Assembly (NCBI GenBank): GCA_000750105.3
Contig: JPHH03000049.1
Location: 62,001-126,000, forward strand
DNA: 64,000 nucleotides
Reading direction: 5' to 3'
Source of the DNA: Tolypocladium sp. Sup5 PDA-1
Taxonomy: Eukaryota > Ascomycota > Sordariomycetes > Hypocreales > Ophiocordycipitaceae
Part shown: positions 1 through 9,449 of the stretch, one piece after another
Layout: the number at the start of each line of letters is the position of its first letter
Position numbering within the stretch: the first letter of the stretch is position 1
Made by a program: the position numbers and the translations under genes
The notes under the pieces: generated by a model
Database searches by the model: none
Seen by the model: only the letters and a program-made list of their open reading frames with translations
Told to the model about the DNA's origin: nothing

Positions 1-41
1 CTCCCAAGAGCCATCTGAAAAACTTGCACATCACGAAAAGC

Positions 42-1343
42 ATGGCTGCCCAGGCGCCCACCCCGAGCAAAGAGATGCCCATGGCAGGCGGCCAGTACCA
101 GGCGAGCATGTTAGCAGCCCTGGGAGACAAGAGCTCTCTATACGACCTCATGCTCGAGCTACCGCGCGTGGGTGCACTCATGGACATGGACGCGACACTG
201 AAAAAGTACAAGTTCAACGTGAGGGACACTGTCCAGTCCCTCACCCAGGATGCTGGCAACAACTGGGAGATGGCGCTGCTGCTTCATTCCATGGACAGAA
301 GCATGATTCAGGCCATTGTCATGGGAACGTTGGCATACGACGCCTCCTGTGGGCGCATCAAGACGTACGCAGACAGCTTCGTCGAGGATGACGCTCACGG
401 TGTCTACGTTATCGGGCTCCGTCGACAAGGCACTGCCTTTGGCGGCAAGTTCCTAAACAAGACGGAGACTCGGGAGCTCATCGACAAGCTCAAGGAGTAC
501 CTGCAGGGCTGCCGAGTTTGGAGAAACACCACGCCTGCAGCTCGCTCGGAAGCGGAGATGGCCCTTGTCGCGTGGGTCAAGCGGGTAGATGGCCAGCTCG
601 TGGCGCCTCCGATCACCAGCGCCAATGAGCCCTACTTCATCGAGACTTCTTCGGACGAGGTGCAGGTTGAGGCCCTCATCAGGGGGTTTGCCAAGAGGGT
701 CGTGCCCGCGCCGGCTTCGGGAGATGGCGACGAGGCACTGGTTCGCCAGCTCCAGAGCCCACTGTACGTGGGCTGCTCGACGAATCTCAAGCAGAGCCTG
801 GCCAACTACGGCACCAAGGAGAACCTCAGAACGGTCAACAAGCACCTGGGCCTCACCATGAGCGTGCTGGAGGCCCAAGGCCGGCCGGTCGAGATGACGA
901 TCCGAGTGGCCGTGCGGACCTGGAAGGGATCGCAGCTGCCCCTGGCGGAGCAGCTCGTGGCCACACTGGCCAGCTCCTTTGTGCATCAGTGCGGCTTCAA
1001 CGCCATGCAAGGAGGGGGGCGCACAGGCACTGCCAACGAGAACCAGCACGAGAGGGACCTCGTCCTGTGCCACAAGCCCTACATGCGAGAGAACCTCACG
1101 GAGACCCTAGACGAAAGTCGCGCCCACCGCGACTTTGAGCGTGACTTGGACAAGATCTTGGACGGCATGAAGCTCCTTGAAGACGAGATCAACAAGGCCC
1201 GGGACGAGATTGACACAAACCAGTCAATCCTGGACGGCGAGTCCGCAGATACACTCGTGCAGCGCGCCGAGGAGTGCGAGCGATGCATGAGTGAGATGCT
1301 CGCAGAGGCCCGCGAGGTCGAGCACCTGGCCGAGCTTCTCTAG
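42..1343 (+). CDS. Hypothetical protein with C-terminal coiled coil
   Basis: A single uninterrupted frame of 433 residues, starting at the first ATG (42). A TTG-led extension to 24 is open, but it has no ATG and the window edge is close. No family is recognised. The first 20 residues are Ala/Pro/Met-rich, and the middle (about 30-340) looks globular and mixed. The last 75 residues are strongly charged with heptad spacing (runs such as LDKILDGMKLLEDEINKA), so a coiled coil is likely. There is no signal peptide and no obvious membrane segment. Codon use is GC-rich like the neighbouring genes, so the frame is probably genuine. An ATAATAAAG element near 1626 could serve polyadenylation. I assign no function. 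Confidence 0.7.
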   Translation: MAAQAPTPSKEMPMAGGQYQASMLAALGDKSSLYDLMLELPRVGALMDMDATLKKYKFNVRDTVQSLTQDAGNNWEMALLLHSMDRSMIQAIVMGTLAYDASCGRIKTYADSFVEDDAHGVYVIGLRRQGTAFGGKFLNKTETRELIDKLKEYLQGCRVWRNTTPAARSEAEMALVAWVKRVDGQLVAPPITSANEPYFIETSSDEVQVEALIRGFAKRVVPAPASGDGDEALVRQLQSPLYVGCSTNLKQSLANYGTKENLRTVNKHLGLTMSVLEAQGRPVEMTIRVAVRTWKGSQLPLAEQLVATLASSFVHQCGFNAMQGGGRTGTANENQHERDLVLCHKPYMRENLTETLDESRAHRDFERDLDKILDGMKLLEDEINKARDEIDTNQSILDGESADTLVQRAEECERCMSEMLAEAREVEHLAELL

Positions 1344-2102
1344 AAGATGAGGAAGGCCCAGGCTCCCGAACTTGCGGCCATCGTGGAAGCGGAATGGGAC
1401 AAGGAGGGATGGGAGACGGCTTGTACGCCGGAGGCAGGCGTCTAGAGTCGACCACAACAGGCGAAACGCGAATCGACGGCACGACTACATTGTGGCGGAT
1501 CAGGATCGCCTAATACAAGCGACGAGGGCTTGGTCGTTGGGGCGCATGGATACGGCTGGCAATGGATGAACTCGGTCTGGTGTGAAGGGGGGAACGGCTA
1601 GATGGCGGGGCGAGTTGCCAACCGATATAATAAAGACAAAATCACATTCCCTTTGCGTGTCCGAGATCTTGGGCAGCCAACTCTAGACAACTCTTCGCAA
1701 CTGGGGGCGGTAGCGTGACTGTTGCTCTCTCCTAGCTAGGGGTGACTGAATGTCTTGTTGCCACTCCGTTAAACTGTTACATCTCTCTCTAGACTCCAAC
1801 CACCTATACGCGGAACCCATCTGCCATCATTCCACTAAGCAGGCAGCCTCACGTTGTCCTTTGGCTCCAGGAAACACGGCGCCCAGTGGTGACATTGCTA
1901 GAGCAGTAATCCAGCGCCGGGTAGGGGCAGTGGGAACCTGTTGCCACAGCAAGCAACCGGCTGTTACAGCTGTTCAGGCCAAACATACAACACCCACGTG
2001 ATACACGGTCACGGAACCTGGCAGAAAGGTGGGCTTGTTTATATTGAGAAAATTTCACGCGCTTAGTTAAAACTGCACAACTTTACAACCTGCACCTCGC
2101 AA
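1344..2102. other. Intergenic stretch, no gene seen
   Basis: About 760 bases. A polyadenylation-like ATAATAAAG lies near 1626. Short open frames here have no coherent composition or splice context. The right part is presumably the promoter and 5' leader of the interrupted gene that follows. Confidence 0.5.
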
Positions 2103-2106
2103 AACA

Positions 2107-2136
2107 GCAAGCAGCAGCAGCAGCAGCAACAACAGC

Positions 2137-2207
<71 letters not shown>

Positions 2208-2253
2208 GAACTACAACAACAACAACAACAAGAACAACAGCAGCAGCAGCAGC
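2107..2253. repeat. CAG/CAA trinucleotide microsatellite
   Basis: About 147 bases of almost pure CAG then CAA units with a few interruptions, ending in CAG units that run straight into ATG at 2254. In the frame of that ATG an in-frame TAA stands at 2068 and there is no upstream ATG, so the repeat is read as 5' leader, not polyglutamine. On the other strand it gives a meaningless polyvaline frame. Confidence 0.9.
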
Positions 2254-2706
2254 ATGGCGTCGCAGTTGACGCCGATCGGTCAGGACGACCCCCGACACTG
2301 GAGCCAGTGCCGTGGCCCCGGCCGTGGCGCGCGGTTCCAGATAGACCTAGACGCTACGGACGCCGTGGATCTGGTGGCAAGGCGCTCTGACCTGGCAGCC
2401 TTCCTCCAGTACCACGGCGTAGGTCGAGTGATGCTCGGAAGGCTCCGCGCACGCGCGGAGGTGGACGTATGCCAGGTTCTGGAAAAGAGAGGCGGCCGGC
2501 ATATCATGCACAAGGCCTTCGAGTACTTTGTGGACCAAAGCATCTGGGCCACTTTCTGTGAGTCCATGCTACAAACCCCGTACTAAACGTACCACGCACC
2601 TATGGCTAACACAACTCGACAGTCGCTAAGCACCCGGAGACCACGCAGCCGGCGTGGCCATGGTGGAGCACCGCCTCCCTGCTCGTCAAGGACATCTCGG
2701 GCGGCC

Positions 2707-2714
2707 GGTCGGAG
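2707..2714. repeat. Left target-site duplication GGTCGGAG
   Basis: The 8 bases GGTCGGAG directly precede the element and recur exactly at 5849-5856. Eight bases is the typical hAT duplication length. Confidence 0.92.
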
Positions 2715-2734
2715 CAGCGCTCATCACAGATCAA
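2715..2734 (+). repeat. Left terminal inverted repeat of hAT element
   Basis: Starts CAGCGCTCATCA. It matches the reverse complement of 5829-5848 at 18 of 20 positions. The CAG start is common in hAT ends. Confidence 0.9.
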
Positions 2735-3010
2735 CTCAATCAATCAATCATCCCAATCAAATCAATCAAATCAGCCCAGTCTTACGTTCAATCAAATCAA
2801 TTCCAGTGATTTGAAAGTTGACATGATTTGGTTAAGTTGATATATACTATGCTGTAGTTACCCGAAGTGCCATCAATGAATGACCTGTCCTGCCTGGTCC
2901 CTACCCTACAGAACGTAATCACAGATGGATGCTACTTACTCAACCACATAATATAGCAGTAAGATTAGGTACCTACTATCGCCGGCCGGGCCAACCCGGG
3001 GCTAGCTAGG

Positions 3011-5683
3011 ATGACGCGGTTACGCGCCTTCGCCACCCTGCGCGACGCGTCAACTTCGCCGTCACGACATAACATCAACGACGAGATGTCGCACTTACAA
3101 ACACCGTCTACTCCGTCGAGTCTTTCGCCAGAGGTTTCAACACCATGCCCCACTTCACTCTTTCCTTCTGCGTTCTCGCGACTATCACAACCAACGACCG
3201 TGGCCAAGCAACTCGAGGAGGCTGCTGTCCAAGATCTGCCCGTTAACCCTACTATTGAGGATCTACCCAAGATCGTCTGGAAGAACCGCCGCTTTGTCCA
3301 AGAAGCTTCGCTAGCCCGGAAGGGTGCAAAGGGTAGAAAGAGCTGGATTAGGTCACATGGCATGTTTTTCATCGAATTGAATAACCAGGATCAGCCAATC
3401 GGTAATGTCTGGTGCTGCAGTCGTTGCGATACGAAGGGCCGGCCGGAATTCTTCTCAGTACAAGCCACATCTTCAGCAGCAGATCATCTTCGCAAGTACG
3501 TATCCGCCCCTGGACCAACAAATCCATCTACTGACTCGCCTAGATTTCACCGGATCACCCCGACGAGCCAGTCAAGCCCCAGCGACGACGATAGCGCGAT
3601 CGATACCCATTCCTGTGCACCTCCCAAACGACCGCGGCTTGACCAGAGCATGATACCAAAAGCAAAGGTCAAAGCTATACAAGAACTCAGTGTTGGGTTC
3701 GTCATTGACAGCGATGTGCCATTTACAATTTTTGAGCACAAGTTTCTGAAGGAGCTTTTCTACCGATTCGACCATGAATTAGCGCTCCAGATCCCCTGGA
3801 GTAGCAGTTCTATAACCAGAGAGCTTCAGAGGATCTTCGAGTCCAAAATCGATGTTATCAGAGCGGAGCTGGGTACTGCGCTCACGAAAATACACATCAG
3901 CTTCGATCTCTGGACATCGCCAAACCGCCTTTCGATAATGGCTGTGTTTGCGCACTTCATCGACAAAGTCGGGTACCAACAATCCAGGTTGCTGGCCCTA
4001 CGCCGTCAATTTGGTACTCACAATGGCGAGAACCTTGCGCATACTTTGTTCGGCATTGTCCAACAGTGGGAGATTGGTGGGCGGGTTGGAACGGTCATGT
4101 CTGACAATCTGAAGGCGAACGACACCTGTTTGTCCTATTTCTTCAGGCAGCTTGACCCGTCGATCAAAGCGGCTGATATAAAGGCCCATCGGATGCGCTG
4201 CTATGGCCATATTCTCAATCTTGTTGCGCGCGCGTTTCTTTTCGGCAAAGATGCCGACTCTTTCGAGCTAGAGTCAGACATCAACGGCATGAGAGGTCTT
4301 GCGGAGCAAGACCTTCGTCATTGGCGTTCAAAGGGCCCAATTGGAAAGCTCCACAATATCGTCAAATTCATCAGATCGTCACCTCAACGCAGCGAATATT
4401 TCAAGCGCATCGCTCACGAGCAGGAGTACGAGGGGTACCGTCTTTCCGAGGAATCAACCGCCGAGCTTGAGGTCGTGCTGGATAATGAGACGCGGTGGAA
4501 CTCTACTTATATGATGATTGAGAGGGCTCTGCGGAAGCAGACTGACATTAGGGCTTTCATCTTTGCGCTCGAGGGCGAGCAAGACGAGGCAAAACGAATC
4601 CCTGCTGATGATATCTTATCCAACGAGGATTGGCGCGTTCTTGGCGAGGTCAACGAGATCCTTAAGCCTCTATACTTTCAGACGATGCGGACGCAAGGTT
4701 GGGGTAAAGGCGACAGCCATGGGCGGCTGTGGGAAGTCCTGGTTGGAATGGAATACCTGCTCGAACATTTCGAGGACTGGAAAGGCTTTTACAACGAGGT
4801 AACAACCAAGACAATAAGGGAGACGAATCTAGACGATCTTGAGCCGATTGGTCTGAGGGAATTCGAAAGCCGGCCGACCCGTGCCCGTCGCCGCCCTGCT
4901 CGCTTTGATGACGAGATATATATGGTTCAACAGCGAAGTCAAACGTCAAGATTTACGGTAGCTGCCTTGCCAGAGCATTCCCGGACCGAACATGACTCGC
5001 TTGATAAGTCACCGTCGCATGAGATCTCCCAGAAGAGCTCGTTACCCGCAGATCATCGAGCGTATATCCGGGCATCTATCAACAACGGCTGGAAGAAGCT
5101 GGACGAGTATTACAATAAGCTCGGAGAGTCTCCCTTGTTTGCGGCAGCAGTTATTCTTCATCCGAGATTTGGCATCAGCTGGTTGGAGGCTACTTGGGTG
5201 ACTGAGGAACAATTAGCCTGGGTTCGTGATGCAAAGGCGGGCATGAAGGACTACTTTGCGCGGTGGTATCAGACGAACCAGCAGAATGACAAGGAACAGT
5301 CGAAGCCTGCCTCAATGGGAACGGGCAAGAAGGACGATCACTATACGCAGTGGATTAACAGCAGAACGAAAAAGGCATTTGCAACGAGCGGCAGTGTCAG
5401 CGAGTTGGACAAGTACCTCCGCCTTGAGCCACAAGACACACAAGAGCCGATCCAGTGGTGGAGAGACCATAAGCATACTTTCCCGGCATTAAGCAGCTTT
5501 GCCTTGGACGTCTTTGCCATTCCGGCGATGGCAACTGACTGCGAGAGGCAGTTCAGCCTGGCCAAGTTGACGCTAACATCACAAAGGCTCGCCATGGGGG
5601 CTGATACGCTGGAGCGAGTTCATTGTCTGAAGAATTGGGTCCGACATGGTGGGGTGAAGCTGGGGAGTTGGGGAGGGAATTAA
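3011..5683 (+). CDS. hAT-family transposase with BED zinc finger
   Basis: Open from ATG 3011 to TAA 5683; an alternative start at 3086 also fits. I infer a 48-nt intron at 3496-3543 (GTACGT donor, CTGAC branch, TAG acceptor), giving 874 residues. Its removal places a second histidine after HLRK, so the N-terminal C-x2-C...H-x4-H BED finger is complete only in the spliced form. Further landmarks are DLWTS (first acidic residue of the RNase H-like core), MSDN (second acidic region), CYGHILNLVARAF, LDNETRWNSTY, and the C-terminal hAT dimerisation block ending in MATDCERQFSLAK with the catalytic-type Glu. The protein should bind the element's ends and perform cut-and-paste transposition in the nucleus. 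No internal stops are seen, so it may be active. The hAT family call is firm; activity is inference. Confidence 0.93.
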   Translation: MTRLRAFATLRDASTSPSRHNINDEMSHLQTPSTPSSLSPEVSTPCPTSLFPSAFSRLSQPTTVAKQLEEAAVQDLPVNPTIEDLPKIVWKNRRFVQEASLARKGAKGRKSWIRSHGMFFIELNNQDQPIGNVWCCSRCDTKGRPEFFSVQATSSAADHLRKYVSAPGPTNPSTDSPRFHRITPTSQSSPSDDDSAIDTHSCAPPKRPRLDQSMIPKAKVKAIQELSVGFVIDSDVPFTIFEHKFLKELFYRFDHELALQIPWSSSSITRELQRIFESKIDVIRAELGTALTKIHISFDLWTSPNRLSIMAVFAHFIDKVGYQQSRLLALRRQFGTHNGENLAHTLFGIVQQWEIGGRVGTVMSDNLKANDTCLSYFFRQLDPSIKAADIKAHRMRCYGHILNLVARAFLFGKDADSFELESDINGMRGLAEQDLRHWRSKGPIGKLHNIVKFIRSSPQRSEYFKRIAHEQEYEGYRLSEESTAELEVVLDNETRWNSTYMMIERALRKQTDIRAFIFALEGEQDEAKRIPADDILSNEDWRVLGEVNEILKPLYFQTMRTQGWGKGDSHGRLWEVLVGMEYLLEHFEDWKGFYNEVTTKTIRETNLDDLEPIGLREFESRPTRARRRPARFDDEIYMVQQRSQTSRFTVAALPEHSRTEHDSLDKSPSHEISQKSSLPADHRAYIRASINNGWKKLDEYYNKLGESPLFAAAVILHPRFGISWLEATWVTEEQLAWVRDAKAGMKDYFARWYQTNQQNDKEQSKPASMGTGKKDDHYTQWINSRTKKAFATSGSVSELDKYLRLEPQDTQEPIQWWRDHKHTFPALSSFALDVFAIPAMATDCERQFSLAKLTLTSQRLAMGADTLERVHCLKNWVRHGGVKLGSWGGN

Positions 5684-5792
5684 GTCGTAGGGGACGGCGA
5701 AAGACCCTCGTATACCAGGTGTACAGGTCGCCCATACAGTTGATTGGGAGGAGTCAATCAAATCAAATCAATCAATTTGGACCGGAAACCTG

Positions 5793-5832
5793 TCAATCAA
5801 ATCAACTTTGGGGCCAAAGTTGATTTGATTGA
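5793..5832. repeat. 19-bp-arm palindrome in right end of hAT element
   Basis: Perfect inverted arms of 19 bases (5793-5811 and 5814-5832) separated by GG. The arms contain the TCAATCAAATCAA motif of the subterminal arrays, so two opposed transposase-site-like units form a hairpin-capable structure next to the right terminal repeat. Confidence 0.9.
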
Positions 5833-5848
5833 TTTATGATGAGCGCTG
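5829..5848 (-). repeat. Right terminal inverted repeat of hAT element
   Basis: Ends TGATGAGCGCTG, the inverse of the left start, directly followed by the duplicated target. Confidence 0.9.
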
Positions 5849-5856
5849 GGTCGGAG
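5849..5856. repeat. Right target-site duplication GGTCGGAG
   Basis: Exact copy of 2707-2714. Confidence 0.92.
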
Positions 5857-6207
5857 CGGTTCGAGCGCTGGGTGGCCAGGCAATCGGAGGCCAGTGAGCC
5901 CAAGGGCCGACAAGCGGCCCCCGTCCGAGGGGGACAGACCGCGGCCATGGCCTCGGGCTCTGCAGCCCCCAGTGGTGCTGCTCCTGCCCCTGTCCAGGAC
6001 GGACCGGGAAGCCTACACGAGCCTTCCGATCATTCGGACGCGCAGATGAGCCCTGCCGCGTCTAACCGGGAGGAAGAGGATACAGACAGCCATGCCGCGG
6101 CCGTGGCGGCGGCCGCAGAAGTGGTCCCTGTCTCCTCCTTCCTTTACGGCTTCGGGCCAGCCGAAGTGCCTGGCTTGCCCTGGATTGTGTTCCCCTGGCC
6201 GACCTAA

Positions 6208-7228
6208 CTGGCCAGTCAGGTCACAGGTGTCAGACGCACTGGGTTTAAGACGTTGGTATAAGCTTCTCGGGATCCGGTAAGACAACTGTCTAACTGTTTC
6301 AGATCTAGTGTGCCACGAAAGTCCCGGCTCCCTCGCACGATTTCAACGTCGGCCCCTTGGAAGGAACGACCGTGAACACGATGAGGTCTAAGGCGGGCGC
6401 CGTCGGCAGCGTAGGAGCATGGATTGGAAAGGGCGATACTGGTTCAACGACACGGGATGGAGAGCTAGAGACCGGGCAGCAAGTGGGAGGTGGCATTGCT
6501 GGGACACTAACGCGTAATGAAGTGAGGAAATTGACTTGCAAGGACTCTTGACTCTTGATTTCTAGTAAGAACACGAGGAAAAGTGATGCCTTTTATCGTG
6601 TGCCGTTCTGGCCTGTGATGCCTCATTGATCGAGCTCGCGATGCGGATGCCGTAAGACGATGCACACCGCGGTCATGTTAACGTGAGCAACACTGGGGGG
6701 GCATGGCTATTCGGGAAACCCTCGGCGATTTCGTCCAGATCCGTTGGAGTCAGTTACGGGCCTGCGCACAATCCCAGGTCATGTCCTGAACATGGAAAAC
6801 TATCGGATTCTGAGGCAAGCAACGGGCAATCATGGCTCGTACTACCAGGCGCGTTACTTCATCGCATCCCGTGGCTACCTCGCCATTACAAGAGCATCCA
6901 CGCCTCCTGTCCAGCCAGGGCGATCAATCCTACATCACCAGAAGCTCTCGGAGGCCCCGTGGCTGCAGGCGGCTTTTGGAGTCTAACGGTACCATCAAAT
7001 TGGACGAGCAAGGAAGAAAGAGATCTACCCTTTGTTTGCCTAACGTCCTGCAGCCCGCCTAAGCCCGCCTACTACTTTGCCCTCTCAGCTGGCTCCCATG
7101 GAAGCTGGAGGTGGGCCGTTCTCAATCAAGCCGTAAGTGGCACTGACTTCGTTTCCTACACAATCGGCCAGGCCTTTGCACCGTGAGAGTAGAGTTTATA
7201 AAGTCAATAAGCTAACAACAGTGCGCCT
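6208..7228. other. Intergenic stretch, no convincing gene
   Basis: About 1 kb. Several open frames up to 167 codons exist (for example 6683-7186 on the + strand), but none has family resemblance or splice support. It presumably holds the terminators of the interrupted gene and of the converging CYP61 gene. Confidence 0.4.
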
Positions 7229-9030
7229 CTAGGAGCGTTTCGTGAAAACCAATGGGCACCCATCCTATGTTGAGAATTAGCACAAGGCATGAGCGGAACA
7301 GACGGCAGAAGACCAGTCAACAGTAAGTACTTACCATCGGAAACAGCGTGGCAAACACCCTAATCTCCTCCGACCTCTCCGTAGCATGATGCTTCCAATC
7401 GAGCTCCAGCGCCGCTTTGCCAATCATACCCGCCATAGATAGCGGCACGTATCTCCTGGCGAGGCAGTCATGCGGCCCCGCACCGAAGACGAGCCAGTTT
7501 TTGGTCTTGGACTCGGCGTCCCCGGATATCCAGCGCTCGGGGTCGAATACATCGGGGCTGGGGTAAACGTTCGGGTCGTGTAGAGCCGGGTAGCAGGACG
7601 GGATGATCATGGAGCCCTTGGGGACGGTGTAGTTGGGCGTGACCGGGAAGTTCTTAGTTGCAAGGTAGGGAACGAAGATGACGGGTGGCCTGTGGCGGAG
7701 GAGCTCTTTGATGACCGCCTTGGTGTAGGTGAGCGACTCCAACATGGGGAGATTGAAGGGTTTGCTCTTGTCGCCGCCCCGCGCGGCCAGGTTCTCCTCT
7801 CGCAATCGATCGAGCACATCGGGCCGCTGGGCGAGGACTTGGAACAGCCAGGTTGTGGCGCTGCTGGACGCATCCTGAGACGCAAAGAGGAAGGTGAAGA
7901 GCGTCTCCCCGATCTCCTCGTTGGTGAATTCGCGGATCAGATTCGTTGGCTTCTCCACGTCCGTCTCCCCCGCGGCGACTCTCTCGCGATATCGCTCGGA
8001 CTCCATCATGTGCAGCACCCAATGGTCCACGATGCACGTGGGCGTCGCGCCGGTCGCCATGTTGGCCTTGCACGAAGCCGCACATTTCGCGAACTCGAGA
8101 TGGACGGCATCGGCGGTCCGCTTCCCTAGCCAGGGCTTGGTGAAGGGAATGTACATGGACAGGGGGATGTTGACCAGCTCAAGGGCGGCGGTGGCAAGGT
8201 AGAAGTCGTCGGCGATCTTCTTGACCGCGTCCTGGGATATGTAATCACCGAAGAAGGTGCGGCACGAAAGCGCACAGTTGATCTCGCGGAACATGGTCAT
8301 GAACGCCATTGGCCGCCCCTGATTCGCCTTGCTGGCGGCAACGAACTTGTCGAAGTAGTCGGTCAATACCTTCTCTTGGACCGGGAGGTAGGTGGCCATG
8401 GCCTTGTTGGTGAACAGAGGAGTCAGTCCCCTCCGGTACTCGGCGTGGGCTTTACCCTGAAGAAAAACCCACGCCTTGTGGCCTATGATGTCCTTTGCGA
8501 TGGGCACTATGCATGGCTCGGCGTATGAGGGCGACTTGAAGACCTTGTGGGCCAGGTCTCGGTCGGAGGCGAGGACGACGAATCTGCAACGTACGGTGTG
8601 AGCAGGGCTTTGCACAGGATTGTTGAGTTCTGACGAGATGACAATGGACGAGAGCACATACTTGTGGAAGACGGATACACAGCTGAGAGGCCCACTCGCC
8701 CACTGTGCAAGATACGCTTCGAACTTTGGATGGAGTGCTTGGAGGAACGGGCCCATGAGCGGAATCTTGAACGGGGGTCCAGCGATGGGACCCTTTCGCT
8801 TGATGTACATGACTAGACGGCGTCAGCTGGATGAAGTATCCATGGACTCGACATTCCTGCTTGCCTTGGTCATAGACCACCACACCAAGCAGAAAAGCCA
8901 CGACGTATTGCCAGGTGGACCAGCCCGCAAGAAAATCCGGCAGAGCGCCTTGCAACTGGGAAGTGCTCAAAGGCCATGTCTGCGGCAGCTCAGGCTGGGC
9001 GCTGGAGGTGTTGACGGTCTCAGCAGCCAT
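7229..9030 (-). CDS. ERG5: Sterol C-22 desaturase, cytochrome P450 CYP61
   Basis: Four exons (9030-8865, 8812-8662, 8583-7335, 7264-7229) give 533 residues, the usual CYP61 length. An N-terminal membrane anchor (WQYVVAFLLGVVVYD) precedes the GPxFKIPxMGPFLQ hinge typical of ERG5. Landmarks are the I-helix FLFASQDASSSATTW, the K-helix KELLR, the PERW meander and the heme-binding loop FGAGPHDCLARR with the Cys ligand. The last exon supplies the conserved tail after LFPM. The enzyme desaturates C-22 of the ergosterol side chain in the endoplasmic reticulum. The first intron uses a GC-AG pair (GCAAGC donor, 8864). Heme-thiolate family and CYP61 assignment are firm. Whether this is the only ERG5 copy cannot be seen. 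A zinc-cluster regulator is transcribed divergently from 9450. Confidence 0.93.
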
Positions 9031-9449
9031 GTTGGAGTCGATGGTAGAGGCAAGCTTCCCAATTGCTGGCAAGCAAGAAACTGGTACTCCATGCTTTCTT
9101 ATACGAGTAAGCAGATGGAGTCGGTCTTGCGGCCCTCGGGTGGATCTCCATGCTGTGGAAACGACTTAACAACAAGAGGCACAACACATGCTTTCATTCG
9201 GATGGCTTTTGTGGTCCGTTCCCCTTGCAAACAGGGGTGCAGGCTACCGAATTAGGACTAGACTCCGAAAGTCGTGCAGATGCCAGGACGGAAGAAACAG
9301 ACGGCGGAGTCTAGTCCTCTTTCGGTCAGGGCTTGAAGCAACCGTACTCGTATCCGTACAATCCGGGCTCTGTAAGATTGTAAGCGCCAACACTCTCCTT
9401 TGGTTGCTCATTCCACGGAACGCACTGAACTCGACTTGCCTCTCCCAAA
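9031..9449. promoter_or_regulatory. Shared intergenic region between CYP61 gene and regulator
   Basis: A 419-base head-to-head interval that must hold both promoters. It includes a CGTACTCGTATCCGTAC-like cluster near 9342-9358. No recognised operator. Confidence 0.5.

Larger units (their letters stand above)
2715..5848 (+). mobile_element. Complete hAT-family DNA transposon (3134 bp)
   Basis: The element is bounded by terminal inverted repeats that begin CAGCGCTCATCA. Twelve bases match perfectly and 18 of the first 20 match. Exact 8-bp direct duplications flank it. It holds one transposase gene (3011-5683). Both ends carry arrays of TCAAT/ATCAAATCAA-like short repeats (about 2731-2800 and 5753-5835), of the kind hAT transposases bind subterminally. 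The right end also has a long palindrome (5793-5832) absent from the left. Perfect duplications, intact ends and an open transposase indicate a recent insertion and a potentially autonomous copy. Confidence 0.93.
2254..6207 (+). pseudogene. Unknown gene interrupted by a hAT transposon
   Basis: Exon 1 is 2254-2557. Intron 2558-2622 has a GTGAGT donor, a CTAAC branch point and a CAG acceptor. Exon 2 begins at 2623 and is cut at 2714 by the transposon. The coding frame resumes at 5857 and ends with TAA at 6205-6207. If the element and one copy of the 8-bp target duplication are disregarded, 304+92+351 nt form one frame of 248 codons, phase-perfect across the junction. The left part is a compact charged region of about 130 residues. 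The right part is Ala/Ser/Pro/Glu-rich with an Ala tract. No family is recognised. As it stands, translation from 2254 enters the element and stops within a few dozen codons. I call it an insertion allele rather than an old pseudogene, because neither half carries stops or frameshifts. Confidence 0.8.

Noticed and set aside
2083..2298. Minus-strand frame of almost pure valine
   Set aside because: It is the antisense reading of the CAG/CAA microsatellite.
2715..5848. 6-bp AGCGCT as the target duplication
   Set aside because: AGCGCT is palindromic and belongs to the terminal repeats. The exact 8-bp GGTCGGAG outside them fits hAT biology and restores the host frame.
6273..6305. Intron-like GTAAGA...CTAAC...TTTCAG after the interrupted gene
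   Set aside because: Only about 26 nt long, below the working size of introns here. The coding frame has already ended at 6207.
6683..7186. Plus-strand frame of 167 codons
   Set aside because: No family likeness, no splice context, and overlapping alternative frames. Chance frame.
8620..9255. Plus-strand frame of 211 codons
   Set aside because: Antisense to the CYP61 5' exons.
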